From Lepidurus packardi (taxonomy: Eukaryota > Arthropoda > Branchiopoda > Notostraca > Triopsidae), in contig JAKZAN010000025.1 in assembly GCA_023053545.1 (NCBI GenBank), forward strand, positions 185,025 through 249,024: a stretch of 64,000 bases of DNA, written 5' to 3'. Positions within the stretch are counted from its first letter, which is position 1. Each line of letters begins with the position of its first letter. Of the stretch, positions 1 to 8,500 are shown piece by piece. The notes below the pieces were generated by a model, which saw only the letters and a program-made list of their open reading frames with translations, had not been told where the DNA came from and ran no database searches. A program made the position numbers and the translations under genes.

Positions 1-592
1 GGGTTCCCGCGAACCGCGGCGCACTCATCGGCTTCCGCAACCTACCGGGCGCACCGGGGTTTGCCATGGTTGATGTAGGGCTGTTTGGCTCGGCAAGGAG
101 GTCTACGAGTCCCACAACGGATCTTCGCGGTGAAGGGGTGGTACGGCCGGCTTCAATAGTCGACCTCTCAATCGCCTCCAACTCTTCCCGTACCGCGGAG
201 AACTGGTACCTCCTGCGAGGGGTTTCCGGGCTGGATTCCGGCTCGCTAGGAACGGCGTAGCAGGTGAGGTCTGGGTCCGGATTCTGGGGGCGGTCGGCTT
301 CGTCGTCTCCGGACGGGTCAGCTGAGCTCCACGGAAACTCTTGCGCTTCCAGAGTAGGTTTCCGTGGGCTCGAGGCAGCAATGGCTCGTTTGGCGCTTTT
401 AGAGTGGAGCCACGAGGGAGTGACTGCTTCCTTCCGCTTTTTCTCCGGGCTGACGGCGTACCGACACGGAACGGGCGAACGATGACTCCCTTGGGGGCAA
501 CGTTGGGGCACCTGGGATTCGTGCACCCTGGCGATTCGGGCAAGGAACGCCTTTACCGATTCCCTCGGTCTTCGGGATCGCCCCAGTGTCAC
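1..592 (-). CDS. gag-like frame of the LTR retrotransposon, 5' part only
   Basis: On the minus strand the frame with codons starting at 592, 589 and so on is open for about 197 codons to the window edge, just after an in-frame TGA at 595-593. Its translation has a balanced composition with an acidic, Pro-rich middle, a helix-like YQFSAVREELEAIE stretch and a Pro/Arg/Ser-rich end. The other minus frames give Arg/Pro-rich strings typical of shadows. The only early ATG in this frame is at 67-65, in a good initiation context (CAACCATGG), so translation may begin there and the upstream open part may be leader. Alternatively it begins at the ATG at 596-594 in another frame and shifts. Gag identity is inferred from position behind the primer site; no conserved motif is visible. 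Confidence 0.5.
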   Translation of the reverse strand, partial: MTLGRSRRPRESVKAFLARIARVHESQVPQRCPQGSHRSPVPCRYAVSPEKKRKEAVTPSWLHSKSAKRAIAASSPRKPTLEAQEFPWSSADPSGDDEADRPQNPDPDLTCYAVPSEPESSPETPRRRYQFSAVREELEAIERSTIEAGRTTPSPRRSVVGLVDLLAEPNSPTSTMANPGAPGRLRKPMSAPRFAGT

Positions 593-664
593 TCATGAAA
601 CCCCCAAGTCCTAGTTAGGTTCTAACACTAAACACGTAGCCTAACTTTACCAATCAAACCACCT

Positions 665-682
665 TTCCCGGTCGATGCACCA
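665..682 (-). other. primer binding site, tRNA-Gly type
   Basis: The plus strand reads TTCCCGGTCGATGCACCA, which matches the acceptor end of eukaryotic tRNA-Gly including the CCA tail. The minus strand is therefore complementary to that tRNA, and it lies 2 nt inside the LTR edge at 685. This is the expected place and polarity for minus-strand priming by an element reading leftwards. Confidence 0.8.
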
Positions 683-684
683 AT

Positions 685-1089
685 TGTCACGTCTAAATCT
701 GACAGGGCATCAAATCTGTCAGGAATTAGAGTAGTTCGAGAAAGGTGAATTTACAGAACTGTATTCGGGAAGATTACAGGGGTAAAGCTAGGTGGACGAA
801 AACACTACATGCAAAACAGAGGACTACTACCTAACACACTACTAGGAGAGTCTACCCTCTTACGCTCCCACTAACAGACTACTGACTAGACTTCAACTCC
901 CTAACCAACTGACTTGGTTAACTGAAAACATCATCCTCACTCTCAGGGATCCATCCTGCCTGGTGTATCCGTACAGGACGCGTAATCCGGTACACAGGCG
1001 GATGGATCCTCTGATGTTACGCTGATCTTAACTAAATAAGTAAAGCGAAGCGTGAGAAAAAGCAAGCAATGCGAAATATAGCCGTGACA
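685..1089 (-). repeat. 5' long terminal repeat (405 bp)
   Basis: The LTR is bounded by 7 bp terminal inverted repeats TGTCACG at 685-691 and CGTGACA at 1083-1089, giving the usual TG...CA ends. The outer edge is confirmed by comparison with the empty site in the other unit copies. An imperfect palindrome at 947-1009, with GGATCC at both ends, could form a hairpin in the R region or leader RNA. The partner LTR is not in the window, so age cannot be estimated. Confidence 0.85.
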
Positions 1090-1124
1090 ATATATAAAAA
1101 TATGTATGACTAAATCCCTTCGTT
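1090..1124 (+). repeat. outer remnant of the right TIR of a preceding unit
   Basis: This 35 bp segment equals the last 35 bp of the intact right TIRs that end at 17412, 36152 and 49705. The rest of that TIR is displaced to the left of the retrotransposon, beyond the window. It shows that a further unit, or at least its right end, lies to the left. Confidence 0.85.
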
Positions 1125-1399
1125 GGAGATTAAAATTCTAAAATTAAGCGAGAAAGCGGATATGTTATAATCTCCTTTATTTGTTTTAATTTCCTTTATT
1201 TTAAACTCCAATAACGTGCCTTTTTAGCCAATCCAACATAAGAAACGAAGATACGCTCTGGGAAGAGGCAAGCTGAGTATGGGAACAATAAGCTGATAAT
1301 TCATATTTCTGGCTAAAGCTGGTTGACTCTATGCCACGGAGACTGCATGCGTGTATCGAAAATAATGGTGGTATAACAAAGTATTAACAGATCACATGA
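1125..1399. other. 275 bp inter-unit spacer, copy 1
   Basis: AT-rich DNA with no ORF of note, lying between the outward-facing TIRs of neighbouring units. Its length is the same 275 bp in all four places. It carries private bases relative to the others: T at 1304 and G in GACTGCATGCG are shared with copy 3, while GGGAACAATAAG is unique to this copy. It may be host DNA co-amplified with the element, or the centre of a foldback structure. Confidence 0.7.
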
Positions 1400-1512
1400 A
1401 ACGAAGGAATATAGTCATACATATTTTTATATATCAACAAAACCTTTGAATTTCCCGGGCGCACCTTGTAACCGATTGGTTCAAGCTCTTTCACCCACTA
1501 ATGAAGGTAAAT
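1400..1512 (+). repeat. left TIR, outer segment (copy 1)
   Basis: 113 bp matching the reverse complement of the outer part of the right TIR, for example AACGAAGG, a TATATATCAAC core and CACCCACTAATG. The differences include AATATAG against GATTTAG near the tip. The segment ends in TGAAGGTAAAT (1502-1512), the first copy of the target duplication made by the OTU insertion. Equivalent segments begin at 17688, 36428 and 49981. Confidence 0.85.
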
Positions 1513-1517
1513 GGATT

Positions 1518-1590
1518 GGCTATCACAACCCTTCTTCTAGACCGCGGCAACCGCTGCAACTCGCATAAAAGCGGGTTCAGCCATGTTAGG
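1518..1590 (+). repeat. left TIR of the OTU insertion
   Basis: Pairs with 3930-4010 in inverted orientation. The match is strong over the CCGCGG and GCGGGTT blocks and broken by small gaps nearer the tip, where the right side has extra CCACCTTTCCAGTTTT. Copies occur at 17806, 36546 and 50099. Confidence 0.75.
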
Positions 1591-1635
1591 GGAGGGGCTA
1601 GCGATCCGCTGCGAGGGTTGCATGCCGCAGCACAC

Positions 1636-1673
1636 TATATAAGGCCGTTGCATTGAACCATTCTTCCTTCAGT
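1636..1673 (+). promoter_or_regulatory. TATA box and initiator of the OTU gene
   Basis: TATATAAG at 1636-1643 is followed 35 nt later by TTCAGT at 1668-1673, a good match to the arthropod-type initiator, and the gene starts 290 nt downstream. The same pair occurs at 17924, 36664 and 50217. This is motif evidence only; transcription is not shown. Confidence 0.55.
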
Positions 1674-1791
1674 CCTTCACTGTGTTTCGCATGTTAGCTA
1701 GCAATTGTAGCGTAGTGCCTTATAGTGTAGTTCTTCTAACCCGGATTAATTATTTAATGTAGTTCCTCTTAACCTTGGATTAGATTTTTCA

Positions 1792-1933
1792 GTAAGGTTA
1801 TTTTTTATTGCATTCTGTGTTTCCCTTTGACTTTTTTCTTGGATTGATTATTTAGTTCTGTTCTTCTTTAACCCGGATTATTTTTTTCCCTCTTAACCCT
1901 GGATTAGATTATTTGACTTTTTTCTTCTAACAG
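1792..1933 (+). other. possible 142 nt intron in the OTU 5' leader
   Basis: A donor-like GTAAGG at 1792 and an acceptor with a long pyrimidine tract ending in TTCTTCTAACAG at 1933 could remove most of the leader between promoter and start codon. The leader also repeats a degenerate TTAACCCGGATTA motif four or five times. Both readings are weak. Confidence 0.3.
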
Positions 1934-1958
1934 ATTAACCCTTTCTCTCTTTACTAAT

Positions 1959-3119
1959 ATGAGTAAATCAAGGGCGCAGTTTTTTAAAAATTGTCTACGC
2001 GATCTTGAACGTAGAGCAAATTTGCCTGCGTCGGCCTACGATAGTTCTTCAAGAGCGCCCATACTGATTAGTAACGAACATTTCGAGAAGTTTAGGCAGG
2101 CGTGTTTTTCAAAGAAAACAGAGTTCGATGCTTACCCTCTCCCGAAGCGTATGGCAATATGACAATCTCAGAGTTTTAATATTGACCAAATTGACACAAC
2201 TGCTTCCAGTACTTTGCCCGAGCGTTTGAGCGAATGTTTAGCTTTGTGCAGCAATGGAGATGGGAATTGTTTCTACAATTCCGCTTCTTTGTCTTTGTTC
2301 GGCAACCAAAGGCATGCCGTTGAGTTGCGCTGCCGAGTTGTGGTCGAATTAGCAACCAATTATGAGTTGTACTCCAGGGAGTCGGCAGGATACCTCTCGA
2401 TGAAACAAATTGGAACCCTAGTCGAGTACTCAGGATTCACTTTCAACCGTGTTAAATTCACGGGCGTTGACTCAGTGTGCCCTACAGGTATTCCACCGGC
2501 GGAAGACTGTTTTAAGTACTATTCCATGGAACACGCCAGGGATCGGGAATATTCGAGCATTATTGCATTCCCAGCTTTGGCTAATGTTTGTAAGATAGCC
2601 GTGGAGTCAGTTTATCCGAAAGCGGATGGAATCAGAGCATCTCACCAAGCGAATTTCTTAAACGAGACGTTTTCACCAAGCGGTGCCGTTTCCTCTGAAA
2701 CTATTCGAATTTTGTGGACTGGGCTTTTGGCAAACTTCACGAAGAAGGAAAATGGACGTTTAGTCCCTCCAACATCCTGGAATCCCAATCATTTTGTGCC
2801 TGTGATTGAGCGTGCTAGTCAGTCACCCCTCTTTTTGTCAGAGAACTGCACTCTTCCGGTTCTTGATGTGGTAGAAACTGCGTCAGTTATTCCCAGTCAT
2901 CCAATTGAAACTGCAAATGTGATAACACCTGTTGCAGTTTCTTTTTGCAGCTCTATGCAAAATAGTAGTAGCGCTGTTAGTTCAGGGCTTCGCGAGTCGT
3001 TCTCGCATGAAAATTCAAGCTCAGATTTTGAATTGTCTGTCCCAAAAGCTTTTGCCGCAAATAATGGAGAGCACGAAGAAAATGTCACTAAAGCCTTTTT
3101 TCCCAAAACCATTGTTTAA
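1959..3119 (+). pseudogene. OTU-like cysteine protease, copy 1, broken by a stop at codon 68
   Basis: Same 386-codon frame as the intact gene at 18247-19407, but codon 68 is TGA (2160-2162) where copies 2 and 4 have TGG (Trp). The stop falls before the catalytic Cys at codon 104, so the first product would be a 67-residue fragment without active site; the open part downstream (from about 2163) keeps both catalytic boxes but has no ATG close to the break. Codon 163 is Asn here and Asp in the intact copies. Everything else in the frame looks undamaged, so the lesion is recent. Stop-codon readthrough is possible but not supported by any special signal I can see. Confidence 0.85.
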
Positions 3120-3929
3120 GCAAATATAAACTGACTGTATTCGAAACCGTAGGAGCTTATATACGGGTAGTTCAGGACGCAAATATAGAAAGTACAATAC
3201 AACAATAAGTCGTCCGAGTGCGGTCAATCAACAGTACAAGTAGAATAAGGTCAGATCACAGACTTACGTCAAATACCAAACAGAATCCCCCAACACCAAG
3301 GTTAATTAATACGAATACACATCCTTACACAAATACAACATTCCCTTTCTTTCCGGGGCATACATTTATCAAGGATACGATCATACGCTTTGAAACTCTC
3401 GATATGGCCGTCACGAAAAAAAGGCTTTCCTATTTTAGAGCTCCGGAAATTCTATGGGTCAAAGTAATATTCGTTACACCATAAGTAATAAGTTTACCAG
3501 TCATACTTGGTGTCTTACAAGAAGAATGGAACGAAGAAAAAAGTCAGCAGCAGCATCATACGTTCCCAAAGAAAAGTTTCGAACTTCTCGTCCTTTATTT
3601 TTTGTATTTAAGGTTTTTATTTTTTACTTAAGGTATTAATTAAAAGCATAATTCGGGCAATGGTCTTCTTAGTTAAAACTTGTTACTAAACAACAAAGGA
3701 TGAGGCTGTTGGGGTAACATTCAACTTTCACTGTACGTTTTTAGTCATATCAATATCCATTCCGTTTTATTTCTCAGTTGTCAAAAACCATACTGAACAC
3801 ATAATATTTATTCTTTTGGTTCTAAGCACCCTCGGGCGTCAGCCGCGGCAAAGCATGGGGAGAAAAATACAGATCACGTGCAACACTGTTGGTTTATGTG
3901 TTTTGCTGCTTTTAAGCCAACTCCTACAA
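3120..3929 (+). other. 3' region of the OTU insertion, copy 1
   Basis: Probable 3' untranslated region. Two overlapping short open frames (3218-3484 and 3454-3639) have no recognisable domain; the second ends in a basic, Ser/Ala-rich then hydrophobic string and might be debris of a longer C-terminus. An ATTAAA at 3639-3644 is the best polyadenylation-signal candidate. GC rises again near 3830-3900, just before the right TIR of the insertion. Confidence 0.4.
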
Positions 3930-4010
3930 CATGCCTAAACCCGCTTTTATGCGAGTTGCAGCGGATTGCCGCGGTCTGGAAAAACTGGAAAGGTGGGGTT
4001 GCAATAGCCT
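3930..4010 (-). repeat. right TIR of the OTU insertion
   Basis: Inverted partner of 1518-1590, with CCCGCTTTTATGCGAGTTGC and TTGCCGCGGTCT as the best-kept blocks. It is followed at 4016-4026 by the second TGAAGGTAAAT. Copies begin at 20218, 38958 and 52511. Confidence 0.75.
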
Positions 4011-4026
4011 AACGTTGAAGGTAAAT

Positions 4027-4093
4027 CAGTCTCAAGAGGCCTAATTAGACCTCTGCGCTTTGGCTGAGCAGTTTTTTTTGCTCATGACTGTAC
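4027..4093 (+). repeat. left TIR, inner segment (copy 1)
   Basis: 67 bp continuing the giant unit's left TIR after the OTU insertion. It matches the reverse complement of 17233-17299 with a single T/C difference in CAGTCTC and ends at GACTGTAC, beyond which the two ends of the unit are unrelated. Copies at 20315, 39055 and 52608. Confidence 0.88.
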
Positions 4094-5549
4094 TTTATAT
4101 TAACCTGTGAACTAATAAGCCACTTCACTAGTACGTATAAATATTACTATTATGCTTTATTGACTTACAGCTTCAACTGTCTTAAACATGGTGTGTTTAG
4201 AACCCGCATTCTCGAACCGCGAACTCGGTTTCAGTTTGGTGCAGTTGCCGCGAACAGATGTTTGTTACCGGTGTTCTAGATCTTTTTAAACAAATTATAT
4301 CACTCACATAAATAGGCCATTATTGATATGATCGGCGTTGACCCTAAATTGGCAGTGATTTGATTGATTTTTTTCGGAAAATTTACAGATCTGATCCAGA
4401 ACACTGCATGTTACAGCATCTAGCAAAAATTATATAACCAAAATAAAAAAAAATCATCGTCAAAGATCTTTTTCATAGCATATTTTTTATTATTATTTTT
4501 TTTTTAGATTAAAAAATTAATATACAAAAAATACGTCCAGCGAATAAACGTTACAGGAATCAGGAATAAGCGGCAAAAGAATTTATTATATTCACAGGAA
4601 TTTACATAAGCGGCACAGGAATTTAGAAAAGAAATATAAAAAATTAAAATTACAAAATGTACGCATGTACAAAATTAAAAAATTAAACAATTAAAACATT
4701 AAAACATTACAAAATTACAAATTTCTTTATGTTAAATCGGTTCTTTATGTTAGGTATTGGGAGTCCGTTGCTTTACCGCATGGAACTAATGGATTTGCGT
4801 CCGCGTGTCCTTTCTGTGCGATTCCGTTGGAGGAGTGGTCTAATCTTATTATTATATTGCAAAAATCTTAAATGAAGTCTTCTTTTTTTTGTTTATCTGT
4901 AGTCTTTTTAGGGTTAGTATTAATTTATTAAGTTTTTATAGCTTATAAAGAGCGTAGCACTGAAGATGCTAAGGAAGTTTTAGAATTTGAAAACATTAAA
5001 AAATTTAATTTTTTAACAAGAGTTAGCAGTTCTGTTTTTCCTTTTATTGTTTTCCTTTTATGTTATTAATTGATTATTAATGATCGGTTAGAATGTGTCA
5101 AGATAATTTATTTTTACGATAATTTATTTTGTCATAAATATAACATATTGTGATTGTTGAATTGTAACGTGTATTTAAGTTTTACTACTATCAATGGGGA
5201 CTGGGTACAGATTTAAAAGTAAGGATACGGAAAGGTACGGTGAGGCGGCTCGGGTATCGGCTGCATATTGGCTTCGACGTCTGTATGGCTTCGGGCGGAC
5301 TCGGTCCACGATGGCGGGGCGTTGTAAGCCACACATTTATTTACAACAACGAGTGTAAAGGTTCTGTTAAAGAACACCAATACAACACTTGTCATAAAAA
5401 ATGTGGGGCTCCTTTACTTATCTATCATTGTTAGACTACCTATGTAAGGATTAATTCCCAGTGCAATATTTTCCTTTTTACGGCATTATACACAGATAAA
5501 AGATATATGCACATATAAACAGTAAAGCTACCCTCCATAAAAAGCTTTC
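4094..5549. other. AT-rich non-coding stretch, copy 1
   Basis: No credible gene. Homopolymer runs and simple AT-rich repeats dominate (4440-4740), including several CAGGAAT/CACAGGAATTTA repeats at 4553-4625. Two short GC-richer islands stand out: about 4745-4840 and about 5215-5330. ORFs of 60 and 64 codons cross the second island on opposite strands, but neither resembles a protein I know. Confidence 0.5.
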
Positions 5550-8500
5550 TGTTATTTGCATTAAAAAAACCGAAAGGCATTTAAAGTACGCGAAATCAAT
5601 ACATAGATATAAACGAAATTTCGACATTTGAAGAAAGCACAGTTAAGGCAATCTAATTTTGTCGTTTTTATCAATTATTATATTACATTATTTGCATTCA
5701 AAAAACCGAAAGGCATTTAAAGTACGCGAAATCAATACATAGATATAAACGAAATTTCGACATTTGAAGAAAGCACAGTTAAGGCAATCTAATTTTGTCG
5801 TTTTTATCAATTATTATATTACATTATTTGCATTCAAAAAACCGAAAGGCATTTAAAGTACGCGAAATCAATACATAGATATAAACGAAATTTCGACATT
5901 TGAAGAAAGCACAGTTAAGGCAATCTAATTTTGTCGTTTTTATCAATTATTATATTATATTATTTGCATGCAAAAAACGAAATTTCGACATTTGAAGAAA
6001 GCACAGTTAAGGCAATCTAATTTTGTCGTTTTTATCAATTATTATATTATATTATTTGCATGCAAAAAACGAAATTTCGACATTTGAAGAAAGCACAGTT
6101 AAGGCAATCTAATTTTGTCGTTTTTATCAATTATTATATTATATTATTTGCATGCAAAAAACGAAATTTCGACATTTGAAGAAAGCACAGTTAAGGCAAT
6201 CTAATTTTGTCGTTTTTATCAATTATTATATTATATTATTTGCATGCAAAAAACGAAATTTCGACATTTGAAGAAAGCACAGTTAAGGCAATCTAATTTT
6301 GTCGTTTTTATCAATTATTATATTATATTATTTGCATGCAAAAAACGAAATTTCGACATTTGAAGAAAGCACAGTTAAGGCAATCTAATTTTGTCGTTTT
6401 TATCAATTATTATATTATATTATTTGCATGCAAAAAACGAAATTTCGACATTTGAAGAAAGCACAGTTAAGGCAATCTAATTTTGTCGTTTTTATCAATT
6501 ATTATATTATATTATTTGCATGCAAAAAACGAAATTTCGACATTTGAAGAAAGCACAGTTAAGGCAATCTAATTTTGTCGTTTTTATCAATTATTATATT
6601 ATATTATTTGCATGCAAAATACGAAATTTCGACATTTGAAGAAAGCACAGTTAAGGCAATCTAATTTTGTCGTTTTTATCAATTATTATATTATATTATT
6701 TGCATGCAAAAAACGAAATTTCGACATTTGAAGAAAGCACAGTTAAGGCAATCTAATTTTGTCGTTTTTATCAATTATTATATTATATTATTTGCATGCA
6801 AAAAACGAAATTTCGACATTTGAAGAAAGCACAGTTAAGGCAATCTAATTTTGTCGTTTTTATCAATTATTATATTATATTATTTGCATGCAAAAAACGA
6901 AATTTCGACATTTGAAGAAAGCACAGTTAAGGCAATCTAATTTTGTCGTTTTTATCAATTATTATATTATATTATTTGCATGCAAAAAACGAAATTTCGA
7001 CATTTGAAGAAAGCACAGTTAAGGCAATCTAATTTTGTCGTTTTTATCAATTATTATATTATATTATTTGCATGCAAAAAACGAAATTTCGACATTTGAA
7101 GAAAGCACAGTTAAGGCAATCTAATTTTGTCGTTTTTATCAATTATTATACTATATTATTTGCATTCAAAAAACCGAAAGGCATTTAAAGTACGCGAAAT
7201 CAATACATAGATATAAACGAAATTTCGACATTTGAAGAAAGCACAGTTAAGGCAATCTAATTTTGTCGTTTTTATCAATTATTATATTATATTATTTGCA
7301 TGCAAAAAACGAAATTTCGACATTTGAAGAAAGCACAGTTAAGGCAATCTAATTTTGTCGTTTTTATCAATTATTATATTATATTATTTGCATGCAAAAA
7401 ACGAAATTTCGACATTTGAAGAAAGCACAGTTAAGGCAATCTAATTTTGTCGTTTTTATCAATTATTATATTATATTATTTGCATGCAAAAAACGAAATT
7501 TCGACATTTGAAGAAAGCACAGTTAAGGCAATCTAATTTTGTCGTTTTTATCAATTATTATATTATATTATTTGCATGCAAAAAACGAAATTTCGACATT
7601 TGAAGAAAGCACAGTTAAGGCAATCTAATTTTGTCGTTTTTATCAATTATTATATTATATTATTTGCATGCAAAAAACGAAATTTCGACATTTGAAGAAA
7701 GCACAGTTAAGGCAATCTAATTTTGTCGTTTTTATCAATTATTATATTATATTATTTGCATGCAAAAAACGAAATTTCGACATTTGAAGAAAGCACAGTT
7801 AAGGCAATCTAATTTTGTCGTTTTTATCAATTATTATATTATATTATTTGCATGCAAAAAACGAAATTTCGACATTTGAAGAAAGCACAGTTAAGGCAAT
7901 CTAATTTTGTCGTTTTTATCAATTATTATATTATATTATTTGCATGCAAAATACGAAATTTCGACATTTGAAGAAAGCACAGTTAAGGCAATCTAATTTT
8001 GTCGTTTTTATCAATTATTATATTATATTATTTGCATGCAAAAAACGAAATTTCGACATTTGAAGAAAGCACAGTTAAGGCAATCTAATTTTGTCGTTTT
8101 TATCAATTATTATATTATATTATTTGCATGCAAAAAACGAAATTTCGACATTTGAAGAAAGCACAGTTAAGGCAATCTAATTTTGTCGTTTTTATCAATT
8201 ATTATATTATATTATTTGCATGCAAAAAACGAAATTTCGACATTTGAAGAAAGCACAGTTAAGGCAATCTAATTTTGTCGTTTTTATCAATTATTATATT
8301 ATATTATTTGCATGCAAAAAACGAAATTTCGACATTTGAAGAAAGCACAGTTAAGGCAATCTAATTTTGTCGTTTTTATCAATTATTATATTATATTATT
8401 TGCATGCAAAAAACGAAATTTCGACATTTGAAGAAAGCACAGTTAAGGCAATCTAATTTTGTCGTTTTTATCAATTATTATACTATATTATTTGCATTCA

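Larger units (their letters stand above)
1..1089 (-). mobile_element. 5' end of a BEL/Pao-like LTR retrotransposon
   Basis: Read on the minus strand this stretch shows, in order, a 405 bp LTR, a 2 nt gap, an 18 nt match to the 3' end of tRNA-Gly, a short leader and a long open frame that leaves the window at base 1. The right-hand boundary is exact: base 1089 ends the LTR, and base 1090 resumes the terminal repeat seen uninterrupted at 17233-17412, 35973-36152 and 49526-49705, where the junction reads TTG followed by ATATATAAAAA. BEL/Pao elements commonly use tRNA-Gly primers, hence the family guess; no pol domain is visible to confirm it. The other LTR and the second target duplication lie outside. 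GC content is clearly higher than in the neighbouring array. Confidence 0.8.
1513..4015 (+). mobile_element. nested 2.5 kb OTU-bearing insertion, copy 1
   Basis: The insertion is defined by the direct repeat TGAAGGTAAAT on both sides (1502-1512 and 4016-4026) and by the uninterrupted right TIR, which shows the pre-insertion sequence. Its own ends are imperfect inverted repeats of about 75 bp (1518-1590 against 3930-4010), sharing the block AGACCGCGGCAA and the block GCAACTCGCATAAAAGCGGG. It holds a TATA promoter, a leader and the OTU gene. An 8-11 bp duplication with long degenerate TIRs resembles Mutator-like elements, some of which are known to carry captured peptidase genes, but no transposase is present, so this is a non-autonomous carrier at best. 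It sits at the same base in every unit, so it entered before amplification. Confidence 0.75.

Noticed and set aside
103-543. 146-codon ORF on the minus strand in the retrotransposon leader
   Set aside because: Arg/Pro-rich shadow of the longer open frame 592-1 on the same strand, whose translation looks far more protein-like.
66-598. Plus-strand ORFs at 66-260, 264-485 and 341-598
   Set aside because: Opposite strand of the gag-like frame in GC-rich DNA; no initiation context or protein-like pattern.
1480-1495. Internal B-box (GGTTCAAGCTC) suggesting a tRNA gene or SINE
   Set aside because: Only a partial match at the last positions, no A-box at the right distance and no cloverleaf; it lies inside the terminal repeat.
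2160-2162. Programmed readthrough or selenocysteine at the OTU TGA
   Set aside because: Copies 2 and 4 have TGG there, the residue is not catalytic, and no SECIS-like structure was recognised; a plain nonsense change is simpler.
3218-3639. Overlapping 88- and 61-codon ORFs after the OTU stop
   Set aside because: No domain, overlapping frames, and located in the likely 3' UTR. One replacement between copies gives no evidence of selection. Mentioned only as possible debris.
5213-5434. 60- and 64-codon ORFs on opposite strands
   Set aside because: Both simply cross a GC-rich island; identical in all copies only because the units are recent duplicates.
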